From an uncultured Roseateles sp. (GTDB lineage: Bacteria > Pseudomonadota > Gammaproteobacteria > Burkholderiales > Burkholderiaceae_C): a DNA stretch of 64,000 nucleotides. Made by a program: the position numbers and the translations under genes. Shown one piece after another: positions 26,884 to 35,526 of the stretch. The notes below the pieces were generated by a model. It did not search any database. It was not told the DNA's origin and worked only from the letters and a program-made list of their open reading frames with translations. Within the stretch, counting starts at the first letter, position 1. Each line of letters begins with the position of its first letter. The stretch lies in the NCBI RefSeq assembly GCF_945956965.1, contig NZ_CAMFJS010000021.1:1-64000 (forward strand), written 5' to 3'.

Positions 26884-28107
26884 ATGAACAAGGTCGCGCC
26901 TCATTCCGCTCCTGACCGAAAGTTAGCGAACAGCGAAATGCGGGGCGTTGCCTTGTTGGAAGCCCTGGTGGCGCTACTCATCATGGCCTTTGGCATGTTG
27001 GCGCTGGCGGGCCTGCAAAGCAATCTGCGCCAAAGCGCTGATCTGGCCAAACAGCGCGGTGAAGCGGTTCGCCTGGGTCAGCAGGAAATGGAGCGGCTGC
27101 GCAGCTTCAGCCAGGTGTCCTCACCCAACCCGCCCAATGCGCTGGTGCGCGCCTATGAGGACATCACCGAACCACCGAACGGCATCGCCGGAACTTTCAG
27201 CGCAGACACCAACACCAGCTTCACCGTCTCTCGCCAAGTGACTGACATTGCCGAGCCGCCCCAAAAAGCGCTGCGCATCAACGTCAGTTGGACAGACCGC
27301 ACAGAAGGTCAGCAATTCATCACCCTCGACAGCATCCTCTCCCGCACCGACCCCATACTCAGTGGCGGCTTGAGCTTGAGCAGCAAGGCGCCAAGTTCTC
27401 GTCGGCCCAGCAATCGGGACGGCAATATTCCGACCCCAGCCAAAGACCTGGGCAATGGCAGCAGCGCCTTCAAACCGCTGCCTGGGGGCGAAGTGGTGTG
27501 GGTATTCAACAATCTGACCGGCGTCATCACCGGCATCTGCAATATCCCCGCCAAGCCAATGGCCGATTTGGTCGCGGCGGATGTGGACTCATGCAAGAGC
27601 AACACCCTAGGCTATTTGCTCAGTGGCTTCGTCAGCTTTTCCGATGCCTCGCCCAGTGACCCTGGCAAACCGCAAGGCTTGGCCCTGCCGATGGATTTGA
27701 GCCTGGCCTTGACCCAATCCAGCGCACTGACACCCAGCTACCAGTGCTTCAACAACGCCCCCATCACCTCACCCTCAACCCAAACCTTCGTCGCGTATTA
27801 CTGCATCGTCTACCCGAATGCCGATACACCGCCGATCTGGTCGGGCCAACTCACACTCACCGATATCCCATTGACCGGCATTGGCGCGCGCACCATCTGC
27901 CGCTACAGCGCTGACTACGACGGCAATGGCAGCATCGGCAATGCCGAGCACCCCTTGGTCTACACCAAGGTCTCAGCTTCGCTCTCGCGCCAGAACTTTC
28001 TAGTGATTCCCGGCACCGAGACTTGCCCCGTGGGCCACGGCATTGACGCCAGCCAGGGCTTCTTCAGCAATACCGCCACCGTCCGGCATCAGCCCAACGG
28101 CATCTAG
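26884..28107 (+). CDS. pilV: PilV-like minor pilin
   Basis: This minor pilin of 407 residues starts at ATG 26884, with GAG just before. The prepilin site is MRGVALLEALVALLIMAFGMLAL with Glu5, and the helix continues AGLQSNLRQSADLAKQRGEA. The family stretch GEAVRLGQQEMERLRSF identifies PilV. It is longer than the usual 150-200 residues; the C-terminal half (ICNIPAKPMADLVAADVDSC, YQCFNNAPI, FVAYYCIVYPN) is Cys-containing and of unknown fold. It ends the minor-pilin block. No pilY1 follows; the next gene is rdgC. Confidence 0.82.
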   Translation: MNKVAPHSAPDRKLANSEMRGVALLEALVALLIMAFGMLALAGLQSNLRQSADLAKQRGEAVRLGQQEMERLRSFSQVSSPNPPNALVRAYEDITEPPNGIAGTFSADTNTSFTVSRQVTDIAEPPQKALRINVSWTDRTEGQQFITLDSILSRTDPILSGGLSLSSKAPSSRRPSNRDGNIPTPAKDLGNGSSAFKPLPGGEVVWVFNNLTGVITGICNIPAKPMADLVAADVDSCKSNTLGYLLSGFVSFSDASPSDPGKPQGLALPMDLSLALTQSSALTPSYQCFNNAPITSPSTQTFVAYYCIVYPNADTPPIWSGQLTLTDIPLTGIGARTICRYSADYDGNGSIGNAEHPLVYTKVSASLSRQNFLVIPGTETCPVGHGIDASQGFFSNTATVRHQPNGI

Positions 28108-28244
28108 GCGCATTGCACAAAGCCGTGCGAATGGCGTCCAGCTGAACTTTTGCGCTTTTCTTGTCGGAACGAGTTGCCGCGCCACTCACCCTTTTGGCCG
28201 GCCATCCCTAAGCAACCCACCAGACCCTGAGACAATCCTCCTTT

Positions 28245-28272
28245 TGCCCGTCGGCCGAGCCGGCGGGCATTT
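28245..28272 (+). terminator. Strong hairpin between the pilV-type gene and rdgC
   Basis: TGCCCGTCGGC pairs with GCCGGCGGGCA (10 Watson-Crick pairs plus one T-G wobble) around a three-base CGA loop, and TTT follows. It lies 138 bp after pilV and about 31 bp before rdgC. It probably terminates the pilin transcript, though the T tract is short; a role in the rdgC leader is possible. Confidence 0.55.
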
Positions 28273-28302
28273 CCGCACTACCGGCGTACAAGGATTGCAG
28301 CA

Positions 28303-29328
28303 GTGTTCAAGAACCTGATGGTTTACCGCATCGGCCCCAATTGGCAGGCCACCGTGGCACAGATTGAAGAAGCGCTTGAGAAGCAGATTTTCGTGGAATG
28401 TGGCGCCACGCAAGCCCAATCCATGGGCTGGACCCCGCCGCGCGGCATCCCCCACGCCCCCCTGGTCGAAGACGTTGGCGGCCACTGGATCTTGAAGCTG
28501 ATGCTGGAGCAGCGTGTGCTGCCCAGCTCGGTGGTAAAGCGCCGTGTCGATGAGATGGCGGCCCGGGTGGAACAGGAAACCGGCCGCAAGCCCGGCAAAA
28601 AGGTCAGCAAAGAATTGAAAGAGCAAGCCACGCTCGAGTTGCTGCCCATGGCCTTCACCAAGCAGTCCAGCATCCGCGTCTGGATCGCCCCGGCCCAGCA
28701 ACTGCTGATGATCGATGCCGGCAGTGCCAGCCGTGCCGAGGAAGTGGTCACCCTGCTGATCAAGGAACTCGCCGGTCTGAATCTGCACTTGATTCAAACC
28801 GCCGAGTCGCCCGCCGTGTGCATGGCCGCCTGGCTGATGGACGGCGTGCCGCCCGAAGGCTTCACCATCGACCGCGAGTGCGAACTCAAGAGTGCGGACG
28901 AGATGAAGTCCGTGGTGCGCTATGCCCGCCACTCCCTGGACATTGACGAGGTGCGCCAGCACCTGGCCGGCGGCAAGGCACCCACCCGCCTGGCCATGAG
29001 CTGGAGGGACCGGGTGTCCTTCATGCTCACCGACACCATGCAGATCAAAAAGATCAGCTTCTTGGATGTGGTGTTTGAAGGCCGCGAGTCCGCTGACAAG
29101 GACGAGGCCTTTGACGCCGACGCGGCCATTGCCACCGGCGAGCTGTGCAAGCTGATCCCCGAGCTGATCGACGGCCTGGGCGGCGAGCATGACTTCCTGG
29201 CGGCTGGCGCCGCGTTGGCCGCCCTGCCGCCCTCCTTGAGCGCTGAGCCAAGCGGTGAGCCAGCGAGCGAAACGCCTGCAGCGACAGCTTCCGCCACCAC
29301 CACGCTCGAAACCGCCCCCTGGGATTGA
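28303..29328 (+). CDS. rdgC: Recombination-associated protein RdgC
   Basis: This ring-shaped DNA-binding protein by family modulates RecA and nucleoid organisation. It has 341 residues from GTG 28303, which follows AAGGA. The N-terminus MFKNLMVYRIGPNW and the blocks GWTPPRGIPHAPLVEDVGG, ILKLMLEQRVLPSSVVKRRV, VEQETGRKPGKKVSKELKEQ and FTKQSSIRVWIAPAQQLLMI are all RdgC. The C-terminus carries an extra Ser/Thr/Ala-rich tail of roughly 40 residues beyond the usual 300. The stop lies 4 bp before ribD. Confidence 0.95.
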   Translation: MFKNLMVYRIGPNWQATVAQIEEALEKQIFVECGATQAQSMGWTPPRGIPHAPLVEDVGGHWILKLMLEQRVLPSSVVKRRVDEMAARVEQETGRKPGKKVSKELKEQATLELLPMAFTKQSSIRVWIAPAQQLLMIDAGSASRAEEVVTLLIKELAGLNLHLIQTAESPAVCMAAWLMDGVPPEGFTIDRECELKSADEMKSVVRYARHSLDIDEVRQHLAGGKAPTRLAMSWRDRVSFMLTDTMQIKKISFLDVVFEGRESADKDEAFDADAAIATGELCKLIPELIDGLGGEHDFLAAGAALAALPPSLSAEPSGEPASETPAATASATTTLETAPWD

Positions 29329-29332
29329 TGCC

Positions 29333-30499
29333 ATGAGCGCGCCCCAGCACCACCATCATCACCAAAGCGCACTCAGCGCCATGCAGCACGCCCTGTCCCT
29401 GGCCGAGCAGGCCGTGGGCCTGACGGAGCCCAACCCACGGGTGGGGTGCGTCATCGTCGATGCGCAGGGACTGGTGCTGGGCACTGGCCACACCCAAGCC
29501 GCCGGCCAGGCGCATGCCGAGGTGATGGCGCTGCGCGATGCGCAGGCGCGCGGTGCGGATGTGCGCGGTGCCACCGCCTACGTCACACTGGAACCTTGCT
29601 CGCATCAAGGTCGCACAGGCCCCTGCTGCGACGCCCTGATCCAGGCCGGCCTGGCCAAGGTGGTGGCCGCCATCGGCGACCCCAACCCCCAAGTGGCAGG
29701 CCAAGGCATGGCCCGCCTGGCGGCCGCCGGTGTGCAGACCGAGCTGGGTTTGCTGGCGGAACAAGCCCGCGAGCTCAATATCGGCTTCTTCTCCCGCATG
29801 CAGCGCGGCAGACCCTTTGTGCGCCTGAAGATCGCCGCCTCGCTGGACGGCCAAACCGCCCTGGCCAATGGCCAAAGCCAATGGATCACCGGCCTGCCCG
29901 CACGCACCGACGGCCATGCCTGGCGCAAGCGCGCCGGCGCGGTGCTGAGCGGCATCGGCACCGTACGCGAGGACGACCCGCGCCTGGACGTGCGACTGGT
30001 GCCCTGCGCGATGCAGCCGCTGCGTGTGGTGATCGACTCGCGCCTGGAAATGTCGCCCGGCGCCAAGCTGCTGAGTGAGCCCGGCGGGCCGGTGCTGATT
30101 TTTTGCGCACTGGAAGAAGCCCAATTGAATGGCGATGGCCCGGCAGCAGCCTCGGCCGCTGCCTTGCGCGCGGCCGGTGCCAAGCTGCAAAGCATCGGCA
30201 ATGGACAAGGCAAGGTGGACTTGAGCGCGGCCCTGCATGAACTGGGCCGTCGCGGCATCAATGAGTTGCATATCGAGGCGGGCGAAAAACTCAACGGCTC
30301 GCTGCTACGCGCCGGTTTGGTGGACGAATTGCTGGTTTACCTGGCGCCCAAGCTGCTGGGCCGCGGCCGCGGCATGGCGGATTTGGGTGGGCTCACCCAG
30401 CTGCAAGACGCATTGAATTGGCAGTGGTTGGACTGCGTGCCGGTGGGCGATGACCTGCGCCTGCGGGCGCGCCGCGCGCCGACCGAAGCCAAACTCTAG
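29333..30499 (+). CDS. ribD: Bifunctional riboflavin deaminase/reductase
   Basis: This cytoplasmic two-domain enzyme carries out the second and third steps of riboflavin synthesis: deamination of the pyrimidine product and NADPH reduction. From ATG 29333 it has 388 residues. The deaminase has GQAHAEVMAL and the zinc ligands in EPCSHQGRTGPCCDALI. The reductase starts near FVRLKIAASLDGQTAL and includes GIGTVREDDPRLDVRL and ELHIEAGEKLNGSLL. An N-terminal QHHHHHQS stretch is native. The track start at 29255 lies inside rdgC. ribB follows after 43 bp with no ribE between. Confidence 0.95.
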   Translation: MSAPQHHHHHQSALSAMQHALSLAEQAVGLTEPNPRVGCVIVDAQGLVLGTGHTQAAGQAHAEVMALRDAQARGADVRGATAYVTLEPCSHQGRTGPCCDALIQAGLAKVVAAIGDPNPQVAGQGMARLAAAGVQTELGLLAEQARELNIGFFSRMQRGRPFVRLKIAASLDGQTALANGQSQWITGLPARTDGHAWRKRAGAVLSGIGTVREDDPRLDVRLVPCAMQPLRVVIDSRLEMSPGAKLLSEPGGPVLIFCALEEAQLNGDGPAAASAAALRAAGAKLQSIGNGQGKVDLSAALHELGRRGINELHIEAGEKLNGSLLRAGLVDELLVYLAPKLLGRGRGMADLGGLTQLQDALNWQWLDCVPVGDDLRLRARRAPTEAKL

Positions 30500-30542
30500 G
30501 CCCTACGCCAGCAAGGCGGCCGAGGCCGCCTACAATCGGGGG

Positions 30543-31685
30543 ATGCCCATGTCATCTGCCCCCCACGCCCCGGTCACCAGCACCGCCATCGCCCCCGTCC
30601 ATGAGCTCGTTGCCGAGCTCGCCGCTGGCCGCATGGTCATTCTGGTTGACGAAGAAGACCGCGAGAACGAGGGCGACCTGGTTCTGGCCGCCGACCATGT
30701 CACCCCCGAAGCCATCAATTTCATGGCCAAATTCGGGCGCGGCCTGATCTGCCTGACCTTGACCCGCGAACGCTGCGAAAAGCTCAATCTGCCGCCCATG
30801 GCCACCCGCAATGGCACCAAGCATGCCACGGCCTTCACGGTCTCGATTGAAGCCGCCACCGGCGTCACCACCGGCATCTCCGCCGCTGACCGTGCCCGCA
30901 CCGTGCAAGCCGCCGTGGCACGCGATGCCCAGGCCCGTGATCTGGTGCAACCGGGTCACATCTTCCCCCTGCAGGCCCAAGACGGCGGCGTGCTGATGCG
31001 CGCGGGTCATACCGAAGCCGGCTGCGACCTGTCCAAAATGGCCGGCTTGACGCCCTCCGCCGTGATCTGCGAGATCATGAAGGACGACGGCACCATGGCC
31101 CGCCTGCCGGACCTGATCGAATTCGCCAAAGAACACGGCCTGAAGATCGGCACCATTGCCGACCTGATCGAACACCGCAGCCGCAATGAAAGCCTGGTGC
31201 AACGCGTCGGTCAGCGCAAACTGCAAACCGCCCAGGGCGAGTTCGACTGCACCATTTACCAAGACCGCACCGGTGGCACCCACTTGGCGCTGAGCCACGG
31301 CCAGTGGCAAGCCGGCGACGATGTGCTGGTGCGCGTGCACGAGCCCCTGTCGGTGCTGGACCTGCTGGACGTCAGCGCCACCGGTCATGCCTGGCCCCTG
31401 CCCGCTGCGCTGGCTGAGTTGCAAAACGCCCCCTGCGGCGTGGCCGTGCTGCTGAACTGTGGCGAAGACGCCGCCGGCCTGCTGCAACGCCTGCAGCCCG
31501 AACAGCCAAACGCCGCACCGGCCGCCAAGATCATGGACCTGCGCACCTACGGTGTGGGCGCGCAAATCCTGCGTGACCTGGGCGTGCAACGCATGCGCCT
31601 GCTGGGCAACCCACGCCGCATGCCCAGCATGACCGGCTATGGCCTGGAAGTCACCGGCTTTGTGGCCGCAGGCGAACGCGCCTGA
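30543..31685 (+). CDS. ribB: 3,4-dihydroxy-2-butanone 4-phosphate synthase with degenerate RibA-like domain (RibBX)
   Basis: The N-terminal half makes dihydroxybutanone phosphate from ribulose 5-phosphate for riboflavin synthesis: [57 protein letters not shown]. The C-terminal half has the GTP cyclohydrolase II fold ([39 protein letters not shown]), but the zinc site is gone. Where active RibA has VRVHSECLTGD and RCDCG, this protein reads [13 protein letters not shown]. From ATG 30543 (ATG 30549 is also possible) it has 380 residues. It therefore fits the RibBX class, which does not make the cyclohydrolase product. A separate ribA should exist elsewhere. Confidence 0.9.
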   Translation: MPMSSAPHAPVTSTAIAPVHELVAELAAGRMVILVDEEDRENEGDLVLAADHVTPEAINFMAKFGRGLICLTLTRERCEKLNLPPMATRNGTKHATAFTVSIEAATGVTTGISAADRARTVQAAVARDAQARDLVQPGHIFPLQAQDGGVLMRAGHTEAGCDLSKMAGLTPSAVICEIMKDDGTMARLPDLIEFAKEHGLKIGTIADLIEHRSRNESLVQRVGQRKLQTAQGEFDCTIYQDRTGGTHLALSHGQWQAGDDVLVRVHEPLSVLDLLDVSATGHAWPLPAALAELQNAPCGVAVLLNCGEDAAGLLQRLQPEQPNAAPAAKIMDLRTYGVGAQILRDLGVQRMRLLGNPRRMPSMTGYGLEVTGFVAAGERA

Positions 31686-31713
31686 TCGACCTAAACTAAA
31701 GAACACACAGCAT

Positions 31714-32184
31714 ATGCAAGCATCAGACAAGGGACAGGCCAGCAGCGCTTCGCTCAACGGCGAAGACCTGCGCATTGGCATTGTTCAAGCCCGCTTCAAC
31801 AACGAAATCACCAGCCGTCTGGCCCAAGCCTGTCTGGAAGAGCTGGCTGCTTTGGGCGTGGCTGAACACCATATCCGCCACGTCACCGTGCCCGGCGCAC
31901 TGGAAGTGCCCATCGCCCTGCAAGCCATGGCCGACAGCGAGGACTACGACGCCTTGGTCGCCCTGGGCTGCATCATTCGCGGTGAGACCTATCACTTCGA
32001 GTTGGTGGCCAACGAAAGTGGCGCCGCCGTCACGCGCATTGCGCTGGACAATGCCACGCCGATCGCCAACGCGATCCTGACGGTGGAAAACGAAGAACAA
32101 GCCTGGGCGCGAGCCGAGGAAAAAGGCCGTGATGCGGCGCGCGTAGCGGTCGAGATGGCCAATTTGATGGAAGAACTTCAGTGA
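31714..32184 (+). CDS. ribH: 6,7-dimethyl-8-ribityllumazine synthase
   Basis: This enzyme condenses the pyrimidine and dihydroxybutanone phosphate to lumazine, the penultimate step of riboflavin synthesis. It has 156 residues. [49 protein letters not shown] and [18 protein letters not shown] are diagnostic. The start ATG 31714 is preferred over the track start at 31639 because the family alignment begins a few residues later. It overlaps nusB by 4 bp. Confidence 0.96.
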   Translation: MQASDKGQASSASLNGEDLRIGIVQARFNNEITSRLAQACLEELAALGVAEHHIRHVTVPGALEVPIALQAMADSEDYDALVALGCIIRGETYHFELVANESGAAVTRIALDNATPIANAILTVENEEQAWARAEEKGRDAARVAVEMANLMEELQ

Positions 32185-32687
32185 GCACAAACGACAGCGC
32201 CCCGGCAAAAAAGCCCGCAGCAGGCAAGACTCCCGCCAAGCGTGCCCAACCCAAATCGGCCCGCCGGCGCTCGCGCGAAGCCGCCCTGCAAGGCCTCTAC
32301 CAGTGGCTGATCACGGGTGATGACGTCGCCACCATCGACGCCCATATGCGCGAGCAAGAAGACTTCGGCAAGGCCGACCGCGCCCACTTCGATGCCTTGC
32401 TCAACGGCTGCATCCTGGAAGCCGTGGATCTGGACGCCGTGCTGGCCAAGCATGTGGACCGCAAGACCACCGAGCTCTCGCCGATTGAACACGGCGTGCT
32501 GATGATTGGTGCTTACGAGCTCAAGCATTGCCTGGACATCCCCTACCGCGTCGCCATCAACGAAGCGGTCGAACTGGCCAAGGCCTTCGGCGGCACCGAT
32601 GGTCACAAGTACGTCAACGGCGTGCTGGACCGCGCTGCCGGTGATCTGCGCCCGACCGAAGTCGCCGCGCGGGCCAACAAGGGCTGA
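32181..32687 (+). CDS. nusB: Transcription antitermination protein NusB
   Basis: NusB joins NusE to hold RNA polymerase on rRNA leader boxes. It has 168 residues from GTG 32181, whose GTGA overlaps the ribH stop. A basic, Ala/Lys/Pro-rich N-terminal extension precedes the helical core ([67 protein letters not shown]). Position directly after ribH is the standard arrangement. Confidence 0.95.
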   Translation: MSTNDSAPAKKPAAGKTPAKRAQPKSARRRSREAALQGLYQWLITGDDVATIDAHMREQEDFGKADRAHFDALLNGCILEAVDLDAVLAKHVDRKTTELSPIEHGVLMIGAYELKHCLDIPYRVAINEAVELAKAFGGTDGHKYVNGVLDRAAGDLRPTEVAARANKG

Positions 32688-32746
32688 TCAACCGATCAAG
32701 TCTACTGAAGCCGACTCAGCCGACCCCGCCCGACGACTAGCGCCGA

Positions 32747-33940
32747 ATGAAGCTCGCCGCCCGGCTCGATCACATCGAGCCCTTTTACGTCATGGAATGT
32801 GCCAAGGCCGCCAGCGAGATCGCGCGCGGGCCTTTGTGCGACCCGGCCCAGGGTGGCCGGCCCATGATTTACCTGAACATCGGCGAGCCAGACTTCGGCG
32901 CCGCACCGGCGGTGCAAGCCGCGGCGCAGGCCTGCATCAGCCAAGGCCTGACCCAGTACACCGCGGCCACCGGCTTGCCGGCTTTGCGTGAGGCCCTATC
33001 GGCCTGGTACCAGCAGCACTTCGGGCTGAGCATAGCGCCCGAACGCATCGTCATCACGGCCGGCGCCTCGGCCGCCTTGCAACTGGCCTGCCTGGCCTTG
33101 TTCGAGCGCGGCGATGAAGTGCTGATGCCCGACCCTTGCTACCCCTGCAACCGCCATTTTGTGGCCGCAGCGGATGCCCGCGCCGTGCTGTTGCCCACCG
33201 GACCCGAACAACGCTTTCAACCCAGCAGCGCGCAAGTCAGCGCCGCCTGGGGGCCGCAAACCCGCGGCGTGGTGCTGGCTTCGCCCAGCAACCCCACCGG
33301 CACCTCCATCGAGCCGGCCGAGTTGCGCGCCATCGTTGAGACGGTGCGTGCCCACGGCGGCGTCAGCATCGTGGACGAGATCTATCTGGGCCTGAGCTAT
33401 GACCCGCGCTTTGCCGGCTCGTCCCTGGCGCTGGGCGAGGATGTGATCTCGGTCAACAGCTTTTCCAAATACTTCGGCATGACCGGCTGGCGCCTGGGCT
33501 GGCTGGTGCTGCCGCCGGATTTGGTGGCGCCGATCGAGAAGCTGGCGCAAAACCTCTTCATCTGCCCCTCCACCATCGCCCAGCACGCCGCATTGGCGGC
33601 GTTTGAGCCTGCATCCATCGCCGAATTCGAGCGCCGCCGCCAACTGCTGCGCGAACGCCGCGACTACATCGTGCCGGCCCTGCAAGCCCTGGGCTTCAAA
33701 GTGCCGGTCGTGCCCGATGGCGCCTTCTATGTGTGGATGGACTGCAGCGATCTGCACCCCAATGCCTGGGATTTCGCCTTTGAGCTGATGCACAGCGCGC
33801 AGATTGCCCTCACCCCGGGGCGCGACTTTGGCCGCATCGGCGCTGAGCGCTGGCTGCGCCTGTCCTTCGCCAGCAGCCTGGAAGATTTGCAAGCCACCGT
33901 GGCGCGCCTGAGCGAAGTGCTGCGCCCCCGCCGCCCATGA
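32747..33940 (+). CDS. Class I/II PLP-dependent aminotransferase
   Basis: This cytoplasmic aminotransferase of 397 residues has YLNIGEPDFGAAPAV, GLTQYTAATGLPALREAL, NPTGTSIEPAEL and the PLP-lysine region VNSFSKYFGMTGWRLGW. It belongs to the AspC-like/AlaC-like class, but the substrate cannot be read from the sequence. A 59-bp gap separates it from nusB, and its stop overlaps ybgC by 4 bp. It is therefore transcribed into the tol genes. A link to cell-wall or amino-acid supply is possible but not supported by more than position. Confidence 0.88.
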   Translation: MKLAARLDHIEPFYVMECAKAASEIARGPLCDPAQGGRPMIYLNIGEPDFGAAPAVQAAAQACISQGLTQYTAATGLPALREALSAWYQQHFGLSIAPERIVITAGASAALQLACLALFERGDEVLMPDPCYPCNRHFVAAADARAVLLPTGPEQRFQPSSAQVSAAWGPQTRGVVLASPSNPTGTSIEPAELRAIVETVRAHGGVSIVDEIYLGLSYDPRFAGSSLALGEDVISVNSFSKYFGMTGWRLGWLVLPPDLVAPIEKLAQNLFICPSTIAQHAALAAFEPASIAEFERRRQLLRERRDYIVPALQALGFKVPVVPDGAFYVWMDCSDLHPNAWDFAFELMHSAQIALTPGRDFGRIGAERWLRLSFASSLEDLQATVARLSEVLRPRRP

Positions 33941-34371
33941 CGACCGCGTACAAGCATTCCATCAGAATTTATTGGGAAGACACGGACGCCGGCGGCGTCG
34001 TGTTTTACGCCAACTACCTGAAGTTTTTCGAGCGTGCCCGCACCGAATGGCTGCGCGCCCTAGGCTTCGAGCAAGAAGCCATGCGCCATGCAGAAGGCGC
34101 CATGTTCATCGTCAGCAGCACGCAGGTGCGCTACTTGCGCCCCGCGCGCCTGGATGACTGGCTGACCATCACGGTCGAGATTCGTGAGCTGGGCCGTGCC
34201 AGCATGGTGCTGTTCCAGCAGGCCTGGCGCGATGACACGCTGCTGAGCGAAGGCGAGATTCGCATTGGCTGCGTGGCCAGCGACATTGTGGCCAGCAAGG
34301 GCGAAAGCCAAGACTTCAAACCCACCCGTATTCCTGCCGCCTTGTTTGCGGCGCTTGTCGAGCAAAAATGA
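33937..34371 (+). CDS. ybgC: Tol-Pal associated acyl-CoA thioesterase YbgC
   Basis: This is a small hot-dog fold thioesterase of 144 residues. The motif YWEDTDAGGVVFYANYLKFF carries the catalytic Asp, and FERARTEWLRALGFEQ continues the signature. YbgC is the standard first gene of tol-pal clusters and may act on lipid precursors at the membrane. ATG 33937 overlaps the aminotransferase stop, and its own stop overlaps tolQ in ATGA. Confidence 0.93.
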   Translation: MTTAYKHSIRIYWEDTDAGGVVFYANYLKFFERARTEWLRALGFEQEAMRHAEGAMFIVSSTQVRYLRPARLDDWLTITVEIRELGRASMVLFQQAWRDDTLLSEGEIRIGCVASDIVASKGESQDFKPTRIPAALFAALVEQK

Positions 34372-35069
34372 ACCAAGACCTTTCCATTGTTGCCCTGATC
34401 CTGCATGCCAGCCTGGCCGTCCAGTTGGTCATCACCGCGCTCTTGCTGATGTCCCTGGCCAGCTGGAGCGTGATCTTCAGCAAGCTGATTTCGATCAACC
34501 GCATCAACAAGGGCAACGAGGATTTCGAGCAGGAATTCTGGTCCGGCAAAAACCTCAACGAGCTCTACAGCGGCGTCTCCAACCGTACCGATGGCGCGCC
34601 GCTGGAGCGCATCTTCGCCTCCGGCATGCGCGAATTCTTGAAGCTGCGTGAGCGCCGTGTGACCGAGCCCAATGCCTTGCTGGACGGAGCCCGCCGCGCC
34701 ATGCGCGCGAGCTTCCAGCGTGAACTCGATGCGATGGAAAGCAATCTCTCCTTCCTGGCCTCGGTGGGCTCGGTCTCGCCCTATGTGGGCTTGTTCGGCA
34801 CCATCTGGGGCATCATGCACGCCTTCGTGGGCCTGTCCAATCTGACCCAGGTGACCCTGGCCACAGTGGCGCCCGGCATTGCCGAAGCCCTGGTGGCCAC
34901 GGCCATTGGCCTGTTCGCCGCTATTCCCGCCGTGCTGGCTTACAACCGCTTCGCGCGCCAGATCGACCGCAGCGCCATCACGCTGGAATCCTTCATCGAA
35001 GAGTTCAGCAATATCTTGCAGCGCAACGCCAGCCAGCCCCCGGCCGGCGCCGCCAGCCACAGCCGCTAA
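34368..35069 (+). CDS. tolQ: Tol-Pal system protein TolQ
   Basis: This inner-membrane proton-channel subunit of the Tol-Pal machine maintains outer-membrane constriction in division. It has 233 residues with three membrane segments: LQLVITALLLMSLASWSVIF near the N-terminus, then FLASVGSVSPYVGLFGTIWGIM and a third covering VAPGIAEALVATAIGLFAAIPAVL. These match TolQ/ExbB. Co-location with TolR and TolA identifies it as TolQ and not ExbB. Confidence 0.95.
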   Translation: MNQDLSIVALILHASLAVQLVITALLLMSLASWSVIFSKLISINRINKGNEDFEQEFWSGKNLNELYSGVSNRTDGAPLERIFASGMREFLKLRERRVTEPNALLDGARRAMRASFQRELDAMESNLSFLASVGSVSPYVGLFGTIWGIMHAFVGLSNLTQVTLATVAPGIAEALVATAIGLFAAIPAVLAYNRFARQIDRSAITLESFIEEFSNILQRNASQPPAGAASHSR

Positions 35070-35072
35070 GCC

Positions 35073-35519
35073 ATGGCCGCCATCAGCTCGCGCGGCTCGC
35101 GCCGCCGCCGCACCATCAATGAAATCAATATGGTGCCCTTCATCGATGTGATGTTGGTGCTGCTGATCATCTTCATGGTCAGCGCCCCGCTCATCACCAC
35201 AGGCTTGGTGGACTTGCCCAGCGTGGGCAAGAGCCGCGCCCAGCCCGAGCATGTGATTCATGTGATCGTCGGTTCTGACGAGAAGCTCAAGCTCAAGCTC
35301 GACAAGGAAGAGGCCGAAGGCATCAAGCTCAACCACCTGGCCGACCGCGTCAAGAGCGCGCAAGCCGGTGAGGCCAGCACGCCCGTGGTGATCTCGGCCG
35401 ACAAGAGCGTCAAGTACGAAGCCGTGGTCAAGGTCATGGACGTGTTGCAAACCGCAGGTATCCAGCGCGTCGGCTTGGCTGTGCGCAGCGGTGCTAGCAG
35501 CGACAGCAAGGCGCCCTGA
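35073..35519 (+). CDS. tolR: Tol-Pal system protein TolR
   Basis: This is a 148-residue protein with one membrane segment that contains the proton-carrying Asp (MVPFIDVMLVLLIIFMVS), plus a periplasmic domain (LADRVKSAQAGEASTPVVIS, ADKSVKYEAVVKVMDVLQ). It works with TolQ to energise TolA. A basic N-terminal tail (SRGSRRRRTINEIN) lies in the cytoplasm. It follows tolQ by 3 bp and precedes tolA by 7 bp. Confidence 0.95.
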   Translation: MAAISSRGSRRRRTINEINMVPFIDVMLVLLIIFMVSAPLITTGLVDLPSVGKSRAQPEHVIHVIVGSDEKLKLKLDKEEAEGIKLNHLADRVKSAQAGEASTPVVISADKSVKYEAVVKVMDVLQTAGIQRVGLAVRSGASSDSKAP

Positions 35520-35526
35520 CCCGTAG

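Noticed and set aside
29333-29360. Engineered His tag on ribD
   Set aside because: The His run is a short native part of an intact genomic ribD, with no vector-like flanks.
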